Below are positions 22,303 to 30,380 of a stretch of DNA of 42,798 nt, piece after piece. The notes below the pieces were generated by a model. It worked only from the letters and a program-made list of their open reading frames with translations, had not been told where the DNA came from and searched no databases. The first letter of the stretch is position 1, and every line of letters starts with the position of its first letter. A program made the position numbers and the translations under genes. Origin of the DNA: Saccharothrix coeruleofusca (lineage in GTDB: Bacteria; Actinomycetota; Actinomycetes; Mycobacteriales; Pseudonocardiaceae); assembly GCF_014648515.1 (NCBI RefSeq), contig NZ_BMRG01000004.1:521480-564277 (forward strand), given 5' to 3'.

Positions 22303-25101
22303 TCAGCCGCCCGTGCGGTGGTTGCCCAGGGTCACCAGGCGCACCGGTCCCGGCCCGCCCGGCAGCTCCTCCTCCGCGATGACCGCGAACGTCAGGGTGT
22401 TGCGCTCCCGCAGCACGCCGTTGGGCAGCACGAACTCGCGCTGCGGTCCCAGCCGGTGCAGGTACTGCCCCGCGCTCCAACCGTTGACGAAGACCAGCAC
22501 CCGGTAGTCGCGCTCGCCGGTGTCGTCGAAGCGCAGCCCGAGCGAGACGTCGTGCCCGCGCGGCAGGTCCAGCTCGAAGTGGGTCCGGTACCAGGACACC
22601 CCAGCGGGCAGCGCGTCCGGTGACCGCTGCCAGCGCCCGCCGCCGGGCAGGTGCCAGCCCGACAGCTCGCCGTGCAGGCCGCCGATGTTCAGCGCGCCGC
22701 GCTCGCCGTCCATGCCGCGCGAACCGCGGATCCGCCACGCGATGGGCGCCTCCGAGCCCTCGACGACCACCCCGAACAGGCCCCTGGGCTGCTTGAAGCG
22801 GGTGTCGTCGGCGGTCCAGTCGTCGTTGTGGCCCATGTTCTCGACCAGCACGGCCAGCGTGGCGCGCTGACCGGGGGCCAGCAGGCCGGGCGGCACGGCG
22901 AACTCGCCGCGGCCGGGGTCGGGGTTGACCGGCTCGCTGTCGGCCTGCGTGCCGCCCGCGGCCGAGCCGAGGTAGCGGCCGTTGAGCCAGACCAGGTAGA
23001 CGCCGCGCCTGCCGGTGATGGCGTTGACCACCACCTTCCGCTCGGCGCCGTTGGCGGTGAACTCGCCCCGGTACCAGACGTTGCCGTGGTGGTGGCCGTA
23101 CTCGTCGGCGTAGAGCACCGGCAGGGTCCTGGGCTTGATCGGGCTGGCCGTGGTGGTCTTGTCGGCGGTGGTCCAGCCCTGGTCACCGTGGGCGGGCGGC
23201 TCCGCCCGGTACTCCCAGCCCGACAGCTCCGGCAGGCGCACCTGTTCGGGGCCGGGCAGCGAGCCGAGCAGGGAACCGCTGGCGGTGCGGCGCACCGGCA
23301 CCGACCGCCCGCCGACGCTCAGGTGGCGCGCCGGGGAGAACACCTCGACCTCGCCCGCGCGGTCGGTGTCGGCGCGCAGCGCCAGCCGGTCCCCCGCGAC
23401 GTGGGCCGAGCGGACCAGCGCGGTGCCGCGGACCAGGACCGGGCCCGCAGGGGTGTCCAGCCGCCAGAACCGCGCGGCGGTCTCGTCGGTGCCCAGCAGC
23501 AGGAGCAGCGGCGGCCGTCCGCCGCCGGAGACCAGGACGCGGGCCAGCCCGGAGTGCGTATAGTCCAGGCGCAGGTCGCCGCCGTCGTAGGAGCTGCGCA
23601 CCGAGCCCTCCAGCACCCGCACGGTCGGCCGCGAGGGGTAGCGCAGCACGGTCGAGCCCGGCTCGCCGTCACGGCCGTAGAGCACGGCCACGTCGCGGCC
23701 CGCGATCGGCAGGTGGGTCAGGATCTCGGAGTTGGACCACACCAGCCGTTGGCCGCCCATGTCGTAGCCGGCGACCAGGATCTTGGCGTCGCGCCCGTTG
23801 ACCCGCACGGGGACCTGGTGGTCGCCGTCCGGGGTGGACCAGGCCAGCGTGGTGGACACGTCGGCCGAGGTGCGGCGGTCGGCGTGCCGCACCAGGACGA
23901 ACTGCGTGCCGGTGTCGGGGTTGGCCCGCGCCCTGGTGGCCACCGCGGGGTCGGCGGGGGTCGGCGCGGGCGACTCGTCGGTCTTGGTCAGCGGGGCGAC
24001 CGAGCCGACGAAGTAGCCCTGGCGCTTGAACTCGTCGTACTTGGTGGTCAGGGTGCGCGCCTCGGTGATCGCGGAGCCGTAGTCGTAGGAGGTGTAGACG
24101 TCGTTGGGCTGGGCGAGCCACCCCCAGTTCGTGCCGCCGTAGGTCATGTAGTAGCCGAACATCGTGGCGCCGCTCTCGATGATGTTCGACTTGTAGAACA
24201 CCTTCATGTAGCCCGGGCCGGTCAGCTCGCGGCACTTGTCGTAGCCCGCGTCGTTCAGGTCGATCGCGCCCGCCTGGTACTCGGCGGCGTAGACCGGCGC
24301 GTCGTCGCGCAGCCTGCGCGTCACGCCGTCACCCCACCCGCCCCAGGTGTCGGGGTCGTGGCAGTTGAACGTCTGCGGGTAGTCGTCCACGCCGGGGATC
24401 TGCACCGCGCCCCGGCCGGAGGACCAGTTGGCCAGGCTGCCGCCGCAGCAGTTGTTGTGCACGATGGGCACGTCGATGCCCGCGGAGCGGGCCTGCGCCT
24501 GGAGGTCCTCCATGTAGGCCGGGTCGACGTTGACCGCGTACTCGTTCTCCACGTTGTAGGCGATCACCGAGCCGCCCCGGCTGACCTGGTGGCGGGCGAT
24601 GATGGGGTTGATGCGCGACAGCCACTCGCGGTAGGCGGCGGTGTAGCCGGGGTCGCTGGACCGCGCCCGGCCCTCGACGGTCTTGAGCCAGGCGGGCATC
24701 CCGCCGCCGGTGGTCTCGGCGTTGATGTACGGGCCGGGCCGGGCGACCACGTGCAGGCCCAGCTCGTCGGTCATCCGCAGCAGCCGGTCCACGTCGCGCA
24801 CGCCGGTGAAGTCGTAGACGCCGGGCGCGGGCGAGTGGAAGCCCCAGTGGAAGTACAGCGACACGCCGGTGAACCCGGCGGCCCTGATCTTCTCCAGCAC
24901 GTCGCGCCACAGCCGGGGGCTGGGCAGGCGGAAGTAGTGGAACTCCCCCGACCACAGCAGCACCCGCTCGCCGTCGACGGTCAGGGAGTAGCGGTCGTAG
25001 GACACCTCGTGCCGCTCCGCCCCGCCTCCGGGCACCGCGGCGACGGGAGCCGTCGCGGTGAGCGAGCCGAGCAGGACCAGCAGGACTGCTAACAGCCTCA
25101 T
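22303..25101 (-). CDS. secreted glycoside hydrolase family 35 beta-galactosidase
   Basis: A 932-aa protein with a signal peptide (MRLLAVLLVLLGSLTATAPV, cleavage near VAA). The GH35 TIM barrel spans about 30-400. SGEFHYFRLP and VARPGPYINAE are diagnostic, the acid/base is E187 in NVENEY, and the probable nucleophile is E274 in AAEYQAG. YMTYGGTNWG follows. The rest is several beta-sandwich domains ending in jelly-roll modules (about 690-930). It removes terminal beta-galactosyl residues. The ATG at 25101 overlaps the GH31 stop as ATGA with GAGGAG upstream. It is the last gene of the six-gene sugar operon and is followed by a strong terminator. Specificity for galactosylated xyloglucan side chains is inferred from context only. 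Confidence 0.9.
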   Translation of the reverse strand: MRLLAVLLVLLGSLTATAPVAAVPGGGAERHEVSYDRYSLTVDGERVLLWSGEFHYFRLPSPRLWRDVLEKIRAAGFTGVSLYFHWGFHSPAPGVYDFTGVRDVDRLLRMTDELGLHVVARPGPYINAETTGGGMPAWLKTVEGRARSSDPGYTAAYREWLSRINPIIARHQVSRGGSVIAYNVENEYAVNVDPAYMEDLQAQARSAGIDVPIVHNNCCGGSLANWSSGRGAVQIPGVDDYPQTFNCHDPDTWGGWGDGVTRRLRDDAPVYAAEYQAGAIDLNDAGYDKCRELTGPGYMKVFYKSNIIESGATMFGYYMTYGGTNWGWLAQPNDVYTSYDYGSAITEARTLTTKYDEFKRQGYFVGSVAPLTKTDESPAPTPADPAVATRARANPDTGTQFVLVRHADRRTSADVSTTLAWSTPDGDHQVPVRVNGRDAKILVAGYDMGGQRLVWSNSEILTHLPIAGRDVAVLYGRDGEPGSTVLRYPSRPTVRVLEGSVRSSYDGGDLRLDYTHSGLARVLVSGGGRPPLLLLLGTDETAARFWRLDTPAGPVLVRGTALVRSAHVAGDRLALRADTDRAGEVEVFSPARHLSVGGRSVPVRRTASGSLLGSLPGPEQVRLPELSGWEYRAEPPAHGDQGWTTADKTTTASPIKPRTLPVLYADEYGHHHGNVWYRGEFTANGAERKVVVNAITGRRGVYLVWLNGRYLGSAAGGTQADSEPVNPDPGRGEFAVPPGLLAPGQRATLAVLVENMGHNDDWTADDTRFKQPRGLFGVVVEGSEAPIAWRIRGSRGMDGERGALNIGGLHGELSGWHLPGGGRWQRSPDALPAGVSWYRTHFELDLPRGHDVSLGLRFDDTGERDYRVLVFVNGWSAGQYLHRLGPQREFVLPNGVLRERNTLTFAVIAEEELPGGPGPVRLVTLGNHRTGG

Positions 25102-27395
25102 CGGACTCCTCGCACGGTCGTGGCGCCGCCGGCGGCGCTGATGAGCACCCCGTCGGGGTGCGGGCTCGCCGAACCGCCGTCCACGGCGTCCACCGACCGC
25201 GCGCCGACCAGCAGCAGCCGCCACCGCGACGGCGCGGCGTCGACCCAGACCCCGATCCGGTCGTCCTGCTTGCCGATGACGAACGTCGTGCCGCCCACCG
25301 CCGTGACGTGCTCGCCGTCGGCTAGGTGGTAGGCGCGCAGGGTGACGCCCTCGGCGTAGTCGTAGTCCGGGCGGTCGTCCACGGCGCCGACGGGCAGGAT
25401 CGTGTCGGGGCGCACCAGCAGCGGCAGGGTCAGGAAGTCGTGGCGGTCGCGCACCCATCGCGGCCCCCGCACTTCCTCACCGGTGAGGAGGTGCGTCCAC
25501 GTGCCCTCGGGCACGTAGTAGGACACCTCGCCCTCGGCGGAGAACACCGGCGCCACCAGCAGGTCGTCACCGAGCATGTACTGGCGCTCCAGGTGCGCGC
25601 ACGCCGGATCGTCGGGGAACTCCAGCACCATGGCGCGCATGACGGGCACGCCCTCGGCGCACGCCTGCCGCGCCGCCTGGTGGAGGTAGGGCATGAGGCG
25701 GGCCTTGAGCTTGGCGAAGCGCCGCAGCACCTCCACGGCTTCTTCGTCGAACAGCCACGGCACCCGGTAGGAGGAGCTGCCGTGCAGCCTGCTGTGCGAG
25801 GACAGCAGGCCGAACGCGGTCCAGCGCTTGAACAGCGCCGGGTCCGGTGTGCCCTCGAAACCACCGATGTCGTGGCTCCAGTAGCCGAAGCCGGACATGC
25901 CCAGCGACAGCCCGCCGCGCAGACTCTCCGCCATGGACTCGTAGGTCGACTCGCAGTCGCCGCCCCAGTGCACCGGGAACCGCTGCGAGCCCGCCGTGGC
26001 CGATCGCGCGAACACCACCGCGCCACCGTCCCCGCGGCGCTTGCGCAGCACCTCGAATACCGTGCGGTTGTACAGGTAGGTGTAGTAGTTGTGCATCCGC
26101 TCCGGGTCGGAGCCGTCGTGGTAGACGACGTCGGTCGGGACGCGCTCGCCGAAATCGGTCTTGAAGCAGTCGACCCCCTGCTCCAGCAGCACGTCCAATT
26201 TGGACGCGTACCAGTCGCGCGCGGCCGGGTTGGTGAAGTCCACCAACGCCATGCCGGGCTGCCACATGTCCCACTGCCACACGTCGCCGTTGGGCTTGCG
26301 CAGCAGGTAGCCGCCCGCGACGCCCTCGGCGAACAGCGGGGACCGCTGCGCCACGTAGGGGTTGATCCATACCGAGACGCGCAGCCCTCGGGACTTGAGC
26401 CTGTTCAGCATCCCGACCGGGTCGGGGAACACGCGCGGATCCCACTCGAAGTCGCACCAGTGGAACTCGCGCATCCAGAAGCAGTCGAAGTGGAACACGC
26501 TCAGCGGCAGGTCGCGCTCGATCATCCCGTCGACGAACCCGGTCACCGTGGGCTCGTCGTAGGAGGTGGTGAAGGAGGTCGACAGCCACAGGCCGAACGA
26601 CCACGCGGGCGGCAGGGCGGGGCGGCCGGTCAGCGCGGTGTACTTGCGCAGGACCTCCTTGGGCGTCGGGCCGTGGACGACGAAGTACTCCAGCGACTGG
26701 CCCTCGACGCTGAACTGCACCTTCGACACCGCCTCCGAACCGACCTCGAACGAGACCCGGCCGGGGTCGTTGACGAACACGCCGTAGCCCGCGTTGGTCA
26801 GGTAGAACGGGACGTTCTTGTACGCCTGCTCGCTGCTGGTGCCGCCGTCGGCGTTCCAGATGTCGACCACCTGGCCGTTCTTGACCAGCGGCCCGAACCG
26901 CTCGCCCAGCCCGTAGACCACCTCGCCGACGCCCAGGGCGAGCTGCTCGCGCACGTAGTGCCTGCCGTCGAGGGTCATGAACCCCATGCCCTTGGCACCG
27001 CTGGCGGTCAGCACCCGCCCGCCCGCGGTGAACTCCACCCGCCACTGGTCGCCGCGGTGCACGCGCGCCGACAGCGCGCCGGAGGTGAGCACGGCGGCCT
27101 TGTCCGCCAAGGTGATCTCGGGCTCGTGGGCGTCGTCGACGGTGAGCCCGAAGCCGGGCCCCTTGGCCACCTGCCCGGCGAAGTGGGTGATCCGCACCCG
27201 GATCACGTCCGGCATCGGCGCGGACAGCGACAGTGTGACCACCGGCCCCTTGAGCAGGTCGCCGCGGTGCCGGACGTGGTGGGTGGGCGCGTGCACCACC
27301 ACCGCCCCGTCCTCCACCGAGACGTCGTGCACCTCGACCGGGTGGGCGGCGTGAACGCCGGGCCGCAGCAGCCAGTACCCGTCGCTGAACTTCAT
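25098..27395 (-). CDS. GH31 alpha-xylosidase (YicI-like)
   Basis: A 765-aa cytoplasmic GH31 enzyme without a signal peptide. The nucleophile is D414 in KTDFGERVPTDVVYHDG and the acid/base D480 in HWGGDCEST. Those positions, the length and the FGERVPTDVVYHDGSDPE stretch match the E. coli alpha-xylosidase YicI closely (nucleophile 416 and acid 482 from memory). The enzyme would remove alpha-1,6-xylosyl groups from the non-reducing end of imported isoprimeverose-type oligosaccharides. The ATG at 27395 overlaps the permease stop as ATGA. An alpha-glucosidase activity is the main alternative, but the YicI-type motif argues for xyloside. Confidence 0.9.
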   Translation of the reverse strand: MKFSDGYWLLRPGVHAAHPVEVHDVSVEDGAVVVHAPTHHVRHRGDLLKGPVVTLSLSAPMPDVIRVRITHFAGQVAKGPGFGLTVDDAHEPEITLADKAAVLTSGALSARVHRGDQWRVEFTAGGRVLTASGAKGMGFMTLDGRHYVREQLALGVGEVVYGLGERFGPLVKNGQVVDIWNADGGTSSEQAYKNVPFYLTNAGYGVFVNDPGRVSFEVGSEAVSKVQFSVEGQSLEYFVVHGPTPKEVLRKYTALTGRPALPPAWSFGLWLSTSFTTSYDEPTVTGFVDGMIERDLPLSVFHFDCFWMREFHWCDFEWDPRVFPDPVGMLNRLKSRGLRVSVWINPYVAQRSPLFAEGVAGGYLLRKPNGDVWQWDMWQPGMALVDFTNPAARDWYASKLDVLLEQGVDCFKTDFGERVPTDVVYHDGSDPERMHNYYTYLYNRTVFEVLRKRRGDGGAVVFARSATAGSQRFPVHWGGDCESTYESMAESLRGGLSLGMSGFGYWSHDIGGFEGTPDPALFKRWTAFGLLSSHSRLHGSSSYRVPWLFDEEAVEVLRRFAKLKARLMPYLHQAARQACAEGVPVMRAMVLEFPDDPACAHLERQYMLGDDLLVAPVFSAEGEVSYYVPEGTWTHLLTGEEVRGPRWVRDRHDFLTLPLLVRPDTILPVGAVDDRPDYDYAEGVTLRAYHLADGEHVTAVGGTTFVIGKQDDRIGVWVDAAPSRWRLLLVGARSVDAVDGGSASPHPDGVLISAAGGATTVRGVR

Positions 27396-28204
27396 TTGAC
27401 CGCCCCTGCCGTGATGCCGCGGGTCAGCGCGCGCTGGAAGATCAGGAAGAAGGCGATGGCGGGGATGACCCCGAGCAACGCCGAGGCGCTGGTCATGGTG
27501 GCGTCCATCATCCGCTGGCCCTGCAGCACGCCCAGCGCGACCGGCACCGTCTGGTTGTCGTTGGAGATCAGCAGCACCAGCGGGAGGAAGAACTCGTTCC
27601 AGGTCCAGATGAAGAAGAACACGAACAGAACGCCCAGCGTCGGCCTGCTGACGGGCACCACCACCCGCACCAGGGTCTGCCACTTGTTGGCGCCGTCGAC
27701 GCGGGCGGCCTCCAGCAGTTCGCGCGGGAAGCCGCCGAGGGTGGAGGTCAGCAGGTAGGTGCCGAACGCCGCCTGGATGACCGTGAAGATGACGACCACG
27801 GCCGTCTTGGTGTCGTACAGGCCGACCTTGTTGGTCAGGAAGTACAGCGGGTAGACCAACGCCTCCTGCGGCAAGGTGTTGGCGATCAGGAAGACCACCA
27901 GTATCCACAGCCTGCCGCGCACGCGTCCGATGCCCAGCGCGTAGGCGTTGAGCACCGAGACGACTACGGCGAGCACCGCCACCGAGCCGCTGATCACGAA
28001 GCTGTTGAACAGCTTCTCCCCGAAGTCGACCCGTTCCCAGAAGTCGACGATGCCCGTCACCGATACGCCGTCGGGCAGGCTGAGCGGCCCATCGGTGGCG
28101 TACTCCGCCGGCGTCTTTACCGCGTTGAGCGCCACCACGCCGAACGGCACCAGCATCAGCGCGGCCAGCGCCGCGAACGACCACAGCACCGCGTGCCGCC
28201 TCAT
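27392..28204 (-). CDS. carbohydrate ABC transporter permease (MalG/CUT1 type)
   Basis: A 270-aa inner-membrane protein with about six helices. The cytoplasmic EAA loop EAARVDGANKWQTLVRVVVP is present. It forms the second half of the importer channel with the upstream permease. The ATG at 28204 shares its A with the stop of that gene. A dedicated ATPase gene is absent; such actinobacterial CUT1 importers usually share a general ATPase of the MsiK type encoded elsewhere. Confidence 0.92.
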   Translation of the reverse strand: MRRHAVLWSFAALAALMLVPFGVVALNAVKTPAEYATDGPLSLPDGVSVTGIVDFWERVDFGEKLFNSFVISGSVAVLAVVVSVLNAYALGIGRVRGRLWILVVFLIANTLPQEALVYPLYFLTNKVGLYDTKTAVVVIFTVIQAAFGTYLLTSTLGGFPRELLEAARVDGANKWQTLVRVVVPVSRPTLGVLFVFFFIWTWNEFFLPLVLLISNDNQTVPVALGVLQGQRMMDATMTSASALLGVIPAIAFFLIFQRALTRGITAGAVK

Positions 28205-29103
28205 CAGCGCTCACCCCGGTTCTGCACCCGCAGGAACACCGCGGTGAGCACCAGGATCAGCACGGTGAGCACGGTGGCGATCGCCGCGCCGTAGCCGACC
28301 CTGGTCTTCTCGAAGAAGTTCTGGAACGAGTAGTACGACGGCACGGTGGTCGCGCCGCCCGGTCCGCCCCTGGTCAGCACGTAGATCGGGGCGAACACCT
28401 TGAGCGCGGCGATGGTGCAGGTGAGCAGGACGACGAAGACCTCCGGCCGGATCTGCGGGAGGGTGACGTGCCAGAACCGGCCCCACCACGACGCGCCGTC
28501 GAGCTCGGCGGCCTCGTGCAGGGAGGGGTCGACCCGCTGCATCCCGGACATGAAGATCACCACCGGGTAGCCGACCTGGATCCACAGCATGACGCCCATG
28601 ACGGTCCACAGCGCCAGGTCGGGGTCGCCGAGCCAGTTGTGCGCCAACGACCGCAGCCCGACCGCGCGCAGGACCTCGTTGAGCGCCCCGTCCTGCGGCG
28701 CCAGGATCCAGGTCCACACGATGCCCGCGACCGCGATGGGCAGCACCTGCGGCAGGTAGAAGCACGCGCGCAGCACGCTGGCCCGCCGCGGGCCGAACCG
28801 CTTGCCCACGTAGTCGAACAGCCCGGCGGCGATGACCAGGCCGATCGCGGTCGGCAGCACGGCCATCGCCACCACCAGGCCGACGTTGTGCCGGAAGGAG
28901 GCCCAGAAGGTGCCGTCCTCGACCAGCCGCCGGTAGTTGTCCAGGCCGATCCACTCCGGTTCGCCCACGCCGGACCACTCGGTGAAGCTGATGCCGACGT
29001 TCATCAGGAACGGCACCAGCACCACGGCGGTCAGCAGCAGCGCCCCCGGCAGCAGGAACCACAGGTACGACCCGCGGCCGCGGATCGCGGTGGGGACGCT
29101 CAT
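28204..29103 (-). CDS. carbohydrate ABC transporter permease (MalF/CUT1 type)
   Basis: A 299-aa permease with six predicted helices (first LWFLLPGALLLTAVVLVPFL). The EAA motif is EAAELDGASWWGRFWHVTLP. VFAPIYVLTRGGPGGATTV is highly typical of MalF/UgpA proteins. The ATG at 29103 overlaps the binding-protein stop as ATGA. It pairs with the next permease. Confidence 0.92.
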   Translation of the reverse strand: MSVPTAIRGRGSYLWFLLPGALLLTAVVLVPFLMNVGISFTEWSGVGEPEWIGLDNYRRLVEDGTFWASFRHNVGLVVAMAVLPTAIGLVIAAGLFDYVGKRFGPRRASVLRACFYLPQVLPIAVAGIVWTWILAPQDGALNEVLRAVGLRSLAHNWLGDPDLALWTVMGVMLWIQVGYPVVIFMSGMQRVDPSLHEAAELDGASWWGRFWHVTLPQIRPEVFVVLLTCTIAALKVFAPIYVLTRGGPGGATTVPSYYSFQNFFEKTRVGYGAAIATVLTVLILVLTAVFLRVQNRGER

Positions 29104-30380
29104 CCGCCGATGCTCTCCAGGTTCTCCCGGTAGGGACCGGCCAGTTCGTCGAGCACCTCGTGCGGCCCGGCGCTGCCGGTGATCAGCTTCTGCACCGCCG
29201 AGACGTGCACGTCGTAGTAGCCGGGCGCGGGCCAGTCGGGGTAGTAGGCCAGCCGGTCGCCCTCGCTGAGCGCCTTGAAGGTGTCGGTGACCTCCTGCAT
29301 CGCGGGATCGCTCGCGGGCGTGCCGCCGGGTGCCACGGGCACGCCGCCCGCCTCGCGCAACTTGTCCTGGATCGGCTGCGACATGGTGATGGCGATGAAG
29401 TCGTAGGCCAGCTCCTTGTTCTTGGCCCCCTTGGGCACCACCCAGATGTTGCCGCTGGAGCCCGAGGTCATCCCCGGCCACGGGAAGGTGCCCCACTGGA
29501 AGTCCTTGACGTTGGCCCGCACCCGGCCGTACCACCAGCTGCCGCTGATCATGATGGGGTGCTCGCCCTGCATGAAGGCCAGGCCCATGTCCTCGGCCTT
29601 GAGCCCGGCGGAGTCCTTGCTCAGGTAGCCCTTGCCGACCCAGTCGGCGAACGTCTCCGCGCCGAAGGTCCACGCCTCGTCGTGGAAGTCCACCTCACCG
29701 GTGTAGCGCTGGTAGCGGTCCACCCAGTCGCGGTCGGCCTTGGTCAGCGCCAGCTGGTACAGGATCTGGTGCGCCGGGTACTCCTGGCCCGCCGTGGCCA
29801 GCGGGGTGATGCCGGCCGCGACGAACTCGTCCATCGCGGCGGTCAGCTCGTCCAGCGTGGTGGGCACCTGGATGCCCCGCTGGGCGAACATGTCCTTGTT
29901 GTAGTAGACCATCACGTACTCGGCGTAGTTCGGGACGCCGTACCACTTGCCGGAGCCCATCACGCCGCGCTCGTCGTAGCGGGCGGTGGTGTCGATGCCG
30001 GGACCGAGCTGCTTGTCCCAGCCGCGCTCGGCCACCTCGTCGCCGAGGTCGGTCAGCAGGCCCTGCTTGGCCAGCAGGCCTGCGGTGGCGTTGCCCTTGT
30101 TGTACTCGAGGATGTCGGGCGCGTCGCTGGAGTTGAGCACCATGGGCGCGGTCTTCTGGATCTGCTCGAAGCCCTTCTCCTCGAACCGCACCTTCACGCC
30201 GGGGTGGGTGGCCTCGAACTGCTTGATCGCCTCGGCCCAGGCCACGCCCATGGCGCTGTCCGGCCCCTCGAAGTGCCACAGCTTCAAGGTGTTGCCGTCG
30301 GCCGCGTCGTCCGAGCCGCCGCAGCCTGCCGCGGCCAGCGCGACGGCCACCGCGGCCGCCAGGAGTCGCTTGGGCGTCAC
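29100..30380 (-). CDS. sugar-binding lipoprotein of the ABC importer
   Basis: A 426-aa solute-binding protein. The signal peptide ends in lipobox LAAAGCGG (Cys about residue 20), so it is tethered to the membrane. The mature part is a CUT1-type binding protein (TLKLWHFEGPDSAMGVAWAE, YNKDMFAQRGIQVPTTLDEL, IMISGSWWYGRVR). Aromatic residues typical of oligosaccharide sites are frequent. The GTG at 30380 overlaps the GH3 stop as GTGA. The ligand is presumably the oligosaccharide released or trimmed by the flanking hydrolases. Confidence 0.92.
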   Translation of the reverse strand: MTPKRLLAAAVAVALAAAGCGGSDDAADGNTLKLWHFEGPDSAMGVAWAEAIKQFEATHPGVKVRFEEKGFEQIQKTAPMVLNSSDAPDILEYNKGNATAGLLAKQGLLTDLGDEVAERGWDKQLGPGIDTTARYDERGVMGSGKWYGVPNYAEYVMVYYNKDMFAQRGIQVPTTLDELTAAMDEFVAAGITPLATAGQEYPAHQILYQLALTKADRDWVDRYQRYTGEVDFHDEAWTFGAETFADWVGKGYLSKDSAGLKAEDMGLAFMQGEHPIMISGSWWYGRVRANVKDFQWGTFPWPGMTSGSSGNIWVVPKGAKNKELAYDFIAITMSQPIQDKLREAGGVPVAPGGTPASDPAMQEVTDTFKALSEGDRLAYYPDWPAPGYYDVHVSAVQKLITGSAGPHEVLDELAGPYRENLESIGG